Assembly: GCA_013399115.1 (NCBI GenBank) | Contig: VXAA01001502.1 | Coordinates: forward strand, 39,372 to 103,371 | Length of the DNA stretch: 64,000 bases | Origin: Anseranas semipalmata | Taxonomy: Eukaryota > Chordata > Aves > Anseriformes > Anseranatidae | Direction of reading: 5' to 3' | Part shown: in pieces, positions 54,441-64,000 of the stretch | Position numbering within the stretch: the first letter of the stretch is position 1 | Layout of the letters: the number at the start of each line of letters is the position of its first letter | The notes under the pieces: model-generated | What the model was told of the DNA's origin: nothing | What the model saw: the letters and a program-made list of their open reading frames with translations, nothing else | The model's database searches: none | Position numbers and translations under genes: made by a program

Positions 54441-57400
54441 AAGAGTTAATGGTACCTTCCTATATTAATCTTCAGAATATCTAAATAAATTTACATTATT
54501 TAGTATTACACAATCAGAAGAAGGTGGTAATTTCAAACCCAACTTTTTCACATGTTCATGTTTTGAAATTCCACAGAGTGCATAAAACTCATTACTAGAT
54601 TTCAGTTCCATGCACCATTAGAATTCAGAGGGTTTTCTCTCTTTAAATACGAGCAGTCCAAGTACTGTTTTACCTCAAGTTATTATAATTCAAAAATAAT
54701 CTCCCAAAACTTTATCTAAATTGTACTGTCACAATTTTAAACGCGTTTATTTATGCAAAATTGTTTGAAAGAATGTAATACGTTTTTGACAGGCAGTCTT
54801 TTACAATATTGAAATCAAATCCTTGATTTCATCAAACCTTTCATATTCTGTGCCTTATTCCTGGAAGGCTCATGCCAAAATGATTTAGTTTGATTTTCTT
54901 TAACAATGGTAGGTTGGCTTGACAGCACCTGACAAAACAATTCAGTGAAGTACACCATACCAGGTAAAGAGAACCTGAACTGGCTACTAGATGAAATAAT
55001 GTAGAATGGAGCTTGGAATTATGGCAGAATTAGTTTAGCCAGAGAATCTTTTTTAAGTATTATTAATTTAAATGAAGTATTGTTAATTTTATATTAACAA
55101 AATCTTATGGTGTTATATTTGCTATCTTTTGACCTTTATTTAAATAAGCCAAAGGTAATGTCTTTATTAATATCATAGGGAAAATGGTCAGGAAAAACCA
55201 ATGCAACAGTGGTTTGGCGTAAATTTCATTTGAATGATATTAAAATGTTTTACCCCTCTCTGTTAGAAAGTTTAGTTTTACATGCAGCGTTCTCTGAATG
55301 CAAGTCCCCGAGTTGAAGTGGAATGTCCAGTACTAGAAGTTTGCCAGTTATGATGCTGCTGTTCCAGGCAAGCTGAGGAGAAAGAGAAGTTTTCCATGTA
55401 ATCCCCATGGGTATTTATGTTATCAAATACATGGGGACCAGGGGCCTGAAAGATTTTATTACATTAGAAAACTGAAGAAATTCACTTTTTGTAACACTCC
55501 AGAAAAGTTCTACCTCATCTTTAAACCAGGAATACCTGCAAAGTTTCATCCATGCTACAGGCACTGGGCAGCCAAGCAGTCTCAAGCCTGGTTCTATTCT
55601 GAGGTTACAAGGCCCTAACATGGGGTCAAGATTTGTAATGTCATGAGTGCATGATTCTAAAATACAAAAAGTTGTTTTTATGGCTATACCAAGGTATGTT
55701 TTACTAGGCTCCCAATATCACAACATATGTTGCGTAGTACACATTAGCTTCGGTGTTACGTTGCGTGAACTTTATCTCAGTGTATCTGAATTCATTTCCA
55801 TGTATTACTGACCGCTACAGAACTATCACCTTAAGTTTCCAATAAACCTTTGACTTTTGGCAGTTCTTAAGCTCACATTCTTTCCATTAAAATATTGCCT
55901 GAAATAGTTCATTAATTCAAATGCATTTATTAAATGCAAAACCACACAACTTTATAAACATCAGTAAAATATGATCAGGATTAGAGAGAGTCACTAATGA
56001 AGGCTGCTTCAAATAAAACCTTCTTGGAAGAAACCTAAAAAAGTAATGTTACTAGAAGTACAGTGGATACCTAATTCTGCTCGCTGATACAGAGGTTGGT
56101 ATGGGATGTGTTTGTATTGTAAAAATATGCTGATCCCATATGCACTGGTGACAGGGTTGATTTGTTCCTTCAGGAGAAACAGCTCACTAAGAATCCTAAA
56201 CCACTACGTCCACACTTGTTCTTGATGTGTTTAATGAATAATTACAAAATGTTACAGGAAGCACAGTTTGTTACTCAGTGACATCACCATATCCCGATCC
56301 GCTTAGGATCAAGCTTGTGCTACACTAATACCACGCTGAAGCACTGCAGACATCAGTTCTGACTTGGTCTTATCAACCTCCTTTGGTAAGAAAACTATAG
56401 CAGTGGCTAATTGCACTTCACCTTTGCAAACAGGAAGTTTACCACAGTATAGCTAGTGTGAAACAAATGAAAAGGGATAGAATGAAAAAAACAAGGTATA
56501 AATACAGAGATTTCAAATGGAAACTACATACAATATATGTCCTGTTTTCACTTGCCAAATTTACCACCTTAAAAGAAGAGAGTTTTAAGTCTTCTTCCAA
56601 ATGCCACTGCTGGACCCATAACATGCACATGAGTATCTGGAGTTACAATTAAATCTGGCTCATTTTGGCAATCGTTGATTTTCTTGCAGTCTCTTTATTG
56701 ATAGATGAAGAAAGGACGTTATCCTAATAATGCCTTTGGAATCATACATCTATTTTTAATTATATATAGATTCTGTTGCTGTTTTTTGTGATTATGTTTC
56801 CTTCCAAAGACATATCCTTCTACTCTGACAACTAACACTAGGAAATGCACTGCAGAGTGCTCCATAGCACCATGCTGTATCTGCCTGCCACTGGGAAACT
56901 AGCAGCTTTGCTGCCACAGCAATCCTCTACTTCTGACTTCCTTCTCTTCCTGTTAGGAAACATCTCTCAGAAAAGAATCTCCTGAACTCATACATTAAGC
57001 TCTTGAAACTTACTTACTTTTTTCCTGTGTGGCAATTCTCCATGTAGTTTATGATACTTGGCTTCAAACAGAGTTATCTTTTAAAGATTTTTATTCTGGT
57101 TTGCACAGGTGCTACAGAGCCATCAAAACAAAAACAACTCATATTATCTGGCTCTTGCGTATTCATCAAAATAAAGAAAAATGAAAATTTCACATCAGCT
57201 GCAATTATTCTTAGACAAATGATATTATACAACTTTTAGGAAAAAAAGTTTATTCTTTGTACTATTAACAATTGGCTGTTTCCTGAAGACTTAAGAAGTA
57301 AGCAGTAAAACAAAACTAGGAAATTAAAAAAAAAAAAATCACAGATTTTCTTATTTGCAAACATTTATCTAAATTCATGAACAGTTTTAACTTTAAATAC

Positions 57401-58189
57401 ATAATTCCAGAGGTTTATGTTGACCAGACAGTAAGAAAGGCAGTTAACCAAATATGATTCTTCTCTAACTGTCTTTTCAGACCAGGTAATGATGTCCTGC
57501 CAGCCAAACTCAGAGGGAACATGTGAAACAAATACAAAAGTAAACAGGCCTTAAGCTGCCCAAGGGAAAGTCAGCAAGATGGCAATTTCAATCATTTGGA
57601 ATAATACTAAAGCAGCCTTAGGCTTTTCTCAGAATGGAAACATGTCACTGTTACTGCAATATTTCAACAAATCAGAAGGCGAAAGAAAGGAACACTTATG
57701 TAATCACAGCCGTGGAACATCACTTTACTCAACGTTTAGGTGGAAAATAATTAAGAGGAAATTCCCTTTTTGTGAGTAATTGTACCTAAACAAGAAAGAC
57801 AAACAATGTTTCCGCTGAAATTCTAGGAGTGAAAAAAATCAAACTCAGACACAGATTCCTTTGGTTTTGATACAGGAGGCTTTGGAACAAAGAAGAAAAA
57901 GTTCTATAAATAAAACTATGAGCACAATGTTTCTACAAAATTTATCAGATGTTGATAAAAGTTACACTGAGCTACAAACAAAGCAAAAAGTACTTCAGGA
58001 ATATTTCTACTGAAAAGTTTCATTAAGATGAATGGGTTGTCATATCATTTAACTGAGAAATCAAAAAATATTTCAAATATTTGGGGAACTTACCTAATCA
58101 GTAAACTTTCAGTATGTGTCTAGTCATGTAGCCATCTTTTAGTCAATCATCAGAAAATCAAAGGCAAATTGGCATGACTCAACCCAAAC
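54441..58189. other. noncoding unique sequence between candidate regulatory elements
   Basis: No repeats other than a short A run, and frames are 68 codons or less. 57480..57720 has balanced composition and could be part of a conserved block, but no motif cluster is convincing. Confidence 0.55.
57326..57338. repeat. A13 homopolymer
   Basis: Thirteen consecutive A followed by TCACAG, in unique sequence. Confidence 0.92.
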
Positions 58190-58540
58190 TTTAATACCGC
58201 ATGATTGTGTCGTGTAAGCTTGTTTTGTGCGAGGGCTGCTGTGGTTTTAGCAGAGAGATTAACGACCGGACCTAAGCTGGCCTCCAAACCTTGCCCTGCT
58301 GATGCCTCAAGCCCTTTGAAGTCTGACCATCATACCTGGCAAAACAACAGTGGGAACTAGGCTGGTGTCAGATCTAATCAAGTTTCCTGCCTCAGCATAG
58401 CTAACTATGGGGTACACTAATTGGCCCAATTGCGGATTATACCTTTTGCTACAGATTCAAGACAATAATTTAGTCAAATGATGGTTTTTATCTCCTTCTA
58501 ATTAAGATTCCAAAGTGGGAAGAAATAGGATTAGACAGGC
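58190..58540. promoter_or_regulatory. putative conserved noncoding element with inverted CCAAT boxes
   Basis: This stretch is richer in G+C than its flanks and includes CpGs in ATTAACGACCGG (about 58259..58270). A compact block holds CATAGCTAACTATGG (58396..58410, a short inverted repeat), back-to-back ATTGG and CCAAT (58420..58430) and GCGGATTA (58432..58439), an OTX/PITX-type core. CTAATTAAG (about 58498..58506) follows. The dense, non-repetitive words resemble an ancient regulatory element. Conservation cannot be tested here. Confidence 0.35.
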
Positions 58541-60099
58541 TAACTTCAAAATTGTGTCCTTTAAAGTGGTATGCACATAAGATAGGTCTCTGATAATATT
58601 GCATATAATAATATATTGCTATTAATAACATGAAGATTTGGGAAAGCTTGATGTAGCTACAGCACCTTTTACCATAAGCATTTAAGTTTTCCTGGAAAAG
58701 GTCTGCCTCATAATTTGAAAATGGAAAATGAGCACTCGTAACTATTCTCTAAAAAGCATTGTCATTCTTAAGCTGAAAAAAAAACCCTTTAGAATACACT
58801 TCAATCAATCTTATTTTGACGAAGAGACATGAAAAAATTGAAACAGTTAAATGATTCTGCAGATTATAAAGAGCTAGAGTCCCTCCCACAAAAATGAAGT
58901 CTAATAAAACAGATTTGAGTTTGTTACTGATGGAGGCCAAACCATAAAGAATTATTTAACTGGTGAGTAATCCAGACATGAGAAAATCCATGTCCCATGC
59001 CCTCATTATAAACTGTAAAATAAGAAAGGTCTAGTGATGAAAACCCTTGTTGGAGAAATTTTGCCATAAGTCAGAGATTGTGTATTTCTAACTTTTCTTA
59101 TGTAATTTGACTTTAAAGAGGCATTTCAAGTAGAGGTTAATATTATTAACTCAAATTGTTTATGCAACTAACTAACTGTTTTCCAATAACTGCTATGCAC
59201 TCAAAATATGTGTTGAATTCACATTTAAGCTACTAAAGAAGTCATAAACTTAGATGCACTTTGTATAAACCATACCCTTGCTTGTAACACAGGCTGTTGT
59301 GCCGCTTTATGCTTTCATCACCAGAACAAAACTGACTGCTGACTCATCACATTCTAACTGTAGAACCCAGTTTTAGAAGACTGTATTCACATCCCTTCTT
59401 AAATTAATTTTCCCTTGCTCCCATTTTCTTATGGACCTCATTGCTCCACTCAGCCTAGCTGTAGTCTGCCTCTCCTAATATGAGGAAGAAAACCTTTTGG
59501 ATTATAGATTAGTGAAACATATACAGGAAGATCACAATAGGACAGTGATCTCACGTGTTCAAAAAGGACTAGTTTGTGTCAGCTTAATTTCTAGAAAGCT
59601 TACCTCTTAACAAAAACTGAAAGGGGCTGCAGCTGAGCAATGAAGAAAAAAATTATTCAAGCGGGTCATCTACGCATGTCTAGGGCAACAGGTTGTTCCA
59701 GGAGTTCCACTGTACCCGCTTCCAACAATTCTGTCCCATGGCTAATTAAATTCTTTTTACAGAGCCTCCCTGTCCCCTCCCCCCTCTTCAAATTACATTA
59801 CAGATTAGAATCCCAAATACCGCTGACAGAAAAATTATATTCTGAGTCAGGATTCATAGTGAGGAAAAGAATCACAATATTCTAATTTATAGATTTAATA
59901 ACTGTGAATTTCCTGTGCTGTGAAATGATGGTGCACGCTTCTTTGCGCTTGTGAAAACAGTAAAAACATTTGTATTTTAATACCAACCATAGACTATCAA
60001 GGTTTTTATTTGTAATGTACTGCTCAAAAGTGGTTGTTAAAATGGGTTAATGCCTCACAATGCCTGGTTGCATTAACCACATTCTCTGGAAAATGAGAA
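58541..60099. other. noncoding unique sequence
   Basis: A+T-rich, no gene or repeat recognised. One 81-codon plus frame (59640..59885) starts in an A-run and has no recognisable content. Confidence 0.55.
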
Positions 60100-60800
60100 A
60101 CATGACAAACGAATGTCTTTGGGGAAAAAACCTTCCTTCATGTATTTGCCTTTAAGTGGCTTTTGAAGAGGATACCTCTACTTGAGAAACTTCTAGCACG
60201 CATGCAGAGATGACCTGCTTGAAGAACTGGCTGCCTGATTAACTATTAACTACTCTCAATAGGATTAGATAATTAAAGACATTGATGACCATTAATTAGG
60301 AGGAGGGCACCTTAATTTGTCACTTGATAGGGCCCTTTCAATGATTTATAGGTTAGGGCTACTTGCAATTGTGAAGGGGAGGGGGCAGTGAAGAGAGAGA
60401 ACCCTCAAGTTACCTTATCAAGTGGCCAGCTAAAAAGGGCAGAGGGTCAAATAAGGGCCAAAGTGGTCACTTAAGGGTGAAGTCCCAAACACCAAAGCAG
60501 TGCCAAGCCACATTGACCATAATTTGGTGATGGAGTAAAAAATATGCTAATTTATTGGTGGCAATTCTCCCTTTTTATGGTTTCAAGCAGTTAAGACAAG
60601 TGGCCTGCTTAAGAGCTTTTCATTTGAAAAGAGATTAAACAAAATGGTTTGTCAGGGATGCTTGGCTGTTTTATGTCTTTGTTAAAAAAAATTTGCCCAG
60701 ACTGTACTGATGACTATCACATCACCCCAAAAGCCATCTTCCATCTCTAAGCATTACTTGGTTAATAAATACATCAGCTCTAATTGCTTAATAGTGCTAT
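60100..60800. promoter_or_regulatory. putative conserved noncoding element / enhancer with NK2-type motif cluster
   Basis: A noncoding stretch without repeats or long open frames has dense transcription-factor-like words. NK2-class homeodomain sites (core AAGTG) appear as TTAAGTGG (60152..60159), TCAAGTGA on the minus strand (60320..60327), TCAAGTGG (60418..60425), TTAAGTG on the minus strand (60468..60474) and ACAAGTGG (60596..60603). TAAT/ATTA cores cluster around 60238..60318, including ATAATTAAAG and CATTAATTAGG. CACTTGATAGGG (60321) recurs inverted as CACTTGATAAGG on the minus strand (about 60413..60424), with one mismatch. Unlike the A+T-rich background, the segment has varied, non-repetitive composition, including G-rich and GGGCC words. 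This is how many vertebrate developmental enhancers look. That it is conserved or active is inferred, not seen. Confidence 0.45.
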
Positions 60801-61079
60801 GTTCATTTGTTCTTTAGCAAGATTAAAATGAAATACATCTTTTGTATTACTGCCTTCTATCAGGACTGTCTGCATAAAGGTCACAGAAAAAAGTTTAAAT
60901 TTAGTAGGAAATTTACTTAAGGACATTAGTGTAAATGATACTGTGTTTAAAATGACATAAAAGAGCGAAAGGTGATTTCAGTAATGCAAAGAAAATGGTT
61001 TCTGAATACTGATAAGGACACTTATCCCTCATACCACACACAATTTTAGGCAGCATTATACATTAAAATCCCTCTACTG

Positions 61080-61420
61080 GGGTAATAACATGTAGCTACT
61101 TTCCCACCCACTAACACAAGTAAGAGCAAGTCATTAACATTTAATTAAATATGCTCCTGACATCCTTAGAAACATGTCACGCTTTGTTATTGAAGGTTGT
61201 GGCCTACTTTCTATGTACATTTTAAACCAAAATAAACTATTTATAACAGACCGATCTAGTGCAGCAAATGAGACATCTTTAATTAGAAGGCATACTACAA
61301 TCTTTTATAAAACCGTTCTGAAAAGCAAAAACAATGAAATGAATTTACAACATCTGGTGCATATTTCATGTATTTCACAAAACGAAACATAAGAGATGGG
61401 ATTAGCTCCACCTTTTGGGT
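61080..61420. promoter_or_regulatory. possible regulatory segment with MEF2-like site
   Basis: This unique noncoding sequence lies within 300 to 600 bp of the stronger candidate element. It contains ATTTAATTAAAT-type homeodomain words (about 61139..61150) and CTATTTATAA (61237..61246), which fits the MEF2 consensus. It also contains CTTTAATTAGAAGG (about 61277..61290). Single motifs of this kind occur by chance in A+T-rich DNA, so support is weak. Confidence 0.22.
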
Positions 61421-61839
61421 TCTAAATAGTGAAACAAAACTGCATCTCTTACCTCAATGGTGAACTGCTTCCTTTTTAATCTAAAAGCAAGGTCCTTCGT
61501 GTCTGACACATCACAGATCAAGCTATTAAGCCGAGGAATCTGATGTACATGAAGCAAACCTTGTGGAAAGAAAAAGTAAAGGAGGGGAAAAAATAAGAAA
61601 ACGCTGTCATCCAGATGCATAAATTAGAGTCTTACAGCAGAATTCTGTATATTTACACACACTCATCCTCCCCTTTTTAAACTGGAGCTTACTACCAGGA
61701 GCAATGAAGCAAACGGTGCGATTATACTCAAGTAATCAAGCAGAATAAGATAAACAGAAATCCTTGTGCGAGGAAAACTAATTGCACTTTGGTACAGAAG
61801 TACAGATGTAAAGAGGGATCTTAATACTTGTCAAAACTA

Positions 61840-62170
61840 CAGCCGGTTTGTGTGTGATTTTCTCTTGTATTTACAGTAAGCAAATATGGCTATCACCTTG
61901 CATGCTGCCCACGGCACCACTGAGTGATCTTTATTTTATTAAATGCACCAGTAAGCAGCCAGCAAAACAAGGCTTATGGGTTACTGATAACCACTGAAGC
62001 TCTAATGAGCAGTACTGCGCTTTGCGCCCTGAAAATAGCTTGGAAAAAAGTTTCTGGAAAATACCAATTTAGATCACCGTTTTTGATGAATTTTAACCCC
62101 TACGCCGTCCTATGAGAAATACATTTTCTCCACGCGAGAGGCTGATCCAGCCGTTCAGATTTTTTCACCA
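61840..62170. promoter_or_regulatory. possible conserved noncoding segment
   Basis: Mixed-composition unique sequence with several CpGs (ACAGCCGG, CTGCGCTTTGCGCC, CCTACGCCGTCC, CACGCGAGAG) stands out from the CpG-poor flanks. TGCGCTTTGCGCC holds two GCGC words 6 bases apart. The only open frame over most of it (61924..62115, 63 codons) resembles nothing I know. It could be a regulatory element or simply a less decayed segment. Confidence 0.22.
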
Positions 62171-64000
62171 GTACTAGGTACACTGCAAGCTCTGCATTCT
62201 GTCACTTGCAACTCAAGCTGATTTTTTCTGACAAGGACGCTGGATGGTTTTTGTGCAGCCTAATATAGTTTCTGAACAACCTAAGGGTGATTTTCTACAT
62301 CTGAAAACCAGGAAAATTCTACAGGGTTTCTCGATTACTGGCCTACATTTGCTATTCATAAAGCCAGTGTCAAAATGGAAATACTGAACATTTACAAAAG
62401 ACATCTCACTTGAAAACGGCAGCTGTGAGAAAGAAAACTCCAAACATTAAAACCCTTATTTAAAATAAGGCTTGTATTTTTCAGGGTCTTATTTCTTTTT
62501 TAAAAGGAGAATAAGGGAAGAAATTTTCCTAAAATTGAAATACTTTAAAAAGCCTAATTTTTACAGGTACTAATAGCAAAATCCTCAATATTATTGCAAA
62601 AATATTTTTACACATTGAAGCCTTCTACCCCTGCCTCCAATTCAATGACATATAAAAATACTTATTTTGTTTTTGAGTTCAAAATATAATTATTATAGAT
62701 AGGAAGAGCAGGCATATCAAAGGGTTGGCTATATATATTATTTTTAAAAAATTAAGGACAATTTATATCACTGTTATTTTACTGATTCTTCAACCATTTA
62801 AATTTGCAGACAGCATAACAAAATTTCTAATGCAGTATTCATTAAATAATGCAACAATTTAATCAAACTTTTCCTGAGTAATGACAAAAACTTTCATCAT
62901 CTGTAGTAAATAAATCATCTTAAAATATATTTGTACATGAAAATAATCCACACAGTTAAAACCATTAAAAATATCTATTTTTAGAATGTTAAATTAAGGT
63001 TGCCTAAACCTCAAAAGCTATGCTTTGGCATATAATTTTTATTAAGTAGTACTGAAAATTATTTTGCATACATTTTTACAGGAAAACAGGAAATAACTGC
63101 TAAAATGCACATTGTCTTAAAAGATCTCTTCACTACTGAGAAAAGGAGGATCAAATCGACAGAATTATGCTAGCATAAACAAATGCCACATCACAATTAT
63201 ACAGTTGGAAAAATAATTAGGCAAATTATTCTAGCTTTTGTTCAGAGTTTCTTTTTCATTCACCTTTTTCAGATGAGGAAATATGCACTATTTTCTTAGT
63301 AAAAAGATTTTTCTCTGATTTATTAATTACAGCCTGCATACACACAGTGGTGTCTCAACACCATCTTTGCTTCTTTTTCTATATATTCTGCTGTGGAAAA
63401 CACTGCCACATTCTCACATGTTTACAGCAGGTTTCGGATAAGCAGTTTACTTTCAACTGAAGGTTTCCATGGAACTACAGTAGTATCACAATAATAATAG
63501 CTGTAATTTATGCACACTCAGAGCACTGCTCTGGATTAGCTAAAACTGTTTGTTATTCACTGCTTGGGCTATGCATAACATCTAATCTGATCTTTTAAAA
63601 TTTAAATAGTTCTGCTGCAATAGCTTACAAAATCTTTGGGAAACAAACCGCAGGATTAAACACCATTACACATTTTGAAGATAAATCACTTGAAAGGCTA
63701 CATGCCTTTTAACCAAGATTAGTTTCATATTTTACATGCCCTATATATCCACATTCATTTCTTTAAATGCATAGCTGCCTTAACCAAAAGCTGCAAAACG
63801 GTACATTATTTTTAGACAAAGTTTATATAGCGCATCATTTGGCAGTTTATTCACCTTAATATAATATATGTTTTTCCATGTTCTCTACTTAAAACTTGGC
63901 AGATCAGAAGTATTGATTTCATGACAAGTTCAGCTCACTGGTCAGATGATTGCCAAGCCTCCTCTGCATGTGAATTCCCCAAAGCCTGCCTGTTGAGATG
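62171..64000. other. noncoding A+T-rich unique sequence to the window end
   Basis: No gene, repeat or mobile element recognised. A weak 7-bp inverted repeat, CCTTATT/AATAAGG, lies at 62454..62470. The composition is strongly A+T-rich at 62.5 to 63.3 kb. Confidence 0.6.

Noticed and set aside
62454..62470. CCTTATT/AATAAGG inverted repeat
   Set aside because: A 7-bp stem in A+T-rich sequence is expected many times by chance.
1..64000. CRISPR arrays, tRNA or rRNA genes, bacterial or phage operons
   Set aside because: No regularly spaced direct repeats, no tRNA T-loop words in a cloverleaf context and no dense coding. The sequence is avian nuclear noncoding DNA.

Overview
The window looks like A+T-rich, gene-poor nuclear DNA from a bird. 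The one diagnostic feature is a 5'-truncated CR1 retrotransposon at 45607..46044 on the minus strand. It has the avian-type CR1 3' end (8-bp AGAATCAC-type repeats) and an uninterrupted C-terminal ORF2 fragment. Its details seem closer to waterfowl-type CR1 copies than chicken ones, but that is recollection, not a search. The long stretches without open frames, the homopolymer tracts, the microsatellite and the short N gaps in a draft assembly all fit a vertebrate intron or gene desert, and none fit bacterial or phage DNA.

I could not establish a host protein-coding gene. Apart from the CR1 fragment, open frames stay at or below 140 codons. For about 35% G+C and 64 kb on six frames, that is roughly what chance gives. 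No tRNA, rRNA, CRISPR array, DNA transposon or complete LTR element was recognised.

Layout: 1..30 kb is A+T-rich unique sequence with A/T homopolymers, a (TA)n/(CA)n microsatellite with an adjacent TAGC-rich hairpin (about 10.7 to 10.8 kb), small tandem duplications (5.5, 24.9, 25.4 and 29.4 kb), a perfect 12-bp-stem hairpin (16.4 kb) and three N positions or gaps. 30..42 kb is similar. 41.9..44.4 kb is less A+T-rich and has several overlapping short open frames of unclear meaning. 44.8..46.1 kb holds an A-rich/T-rich low-complexity patch and the CR1 copy. 48.2..48.5 kb has a compact segment with a protein-like minus-strand frame. 53..64 kb is almost free of recognisable repeats and contains several stretches resembling vertebrate conserved noncoding elements. 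The strongest is 60.1..60.8 kb, with five NK2-type homeodomain motifs and several TAAT cores.

With one recognisable CR1 copy in 64 kb, few repeats and enhancer-like segments, the most economical reading is a regulatory gene desert or large intron near a developmental gene that lies outside the window. No new multi-gene system is visible. The enhancer-like clusters are the most interesting content, and conservation data would be needed to confirm them.
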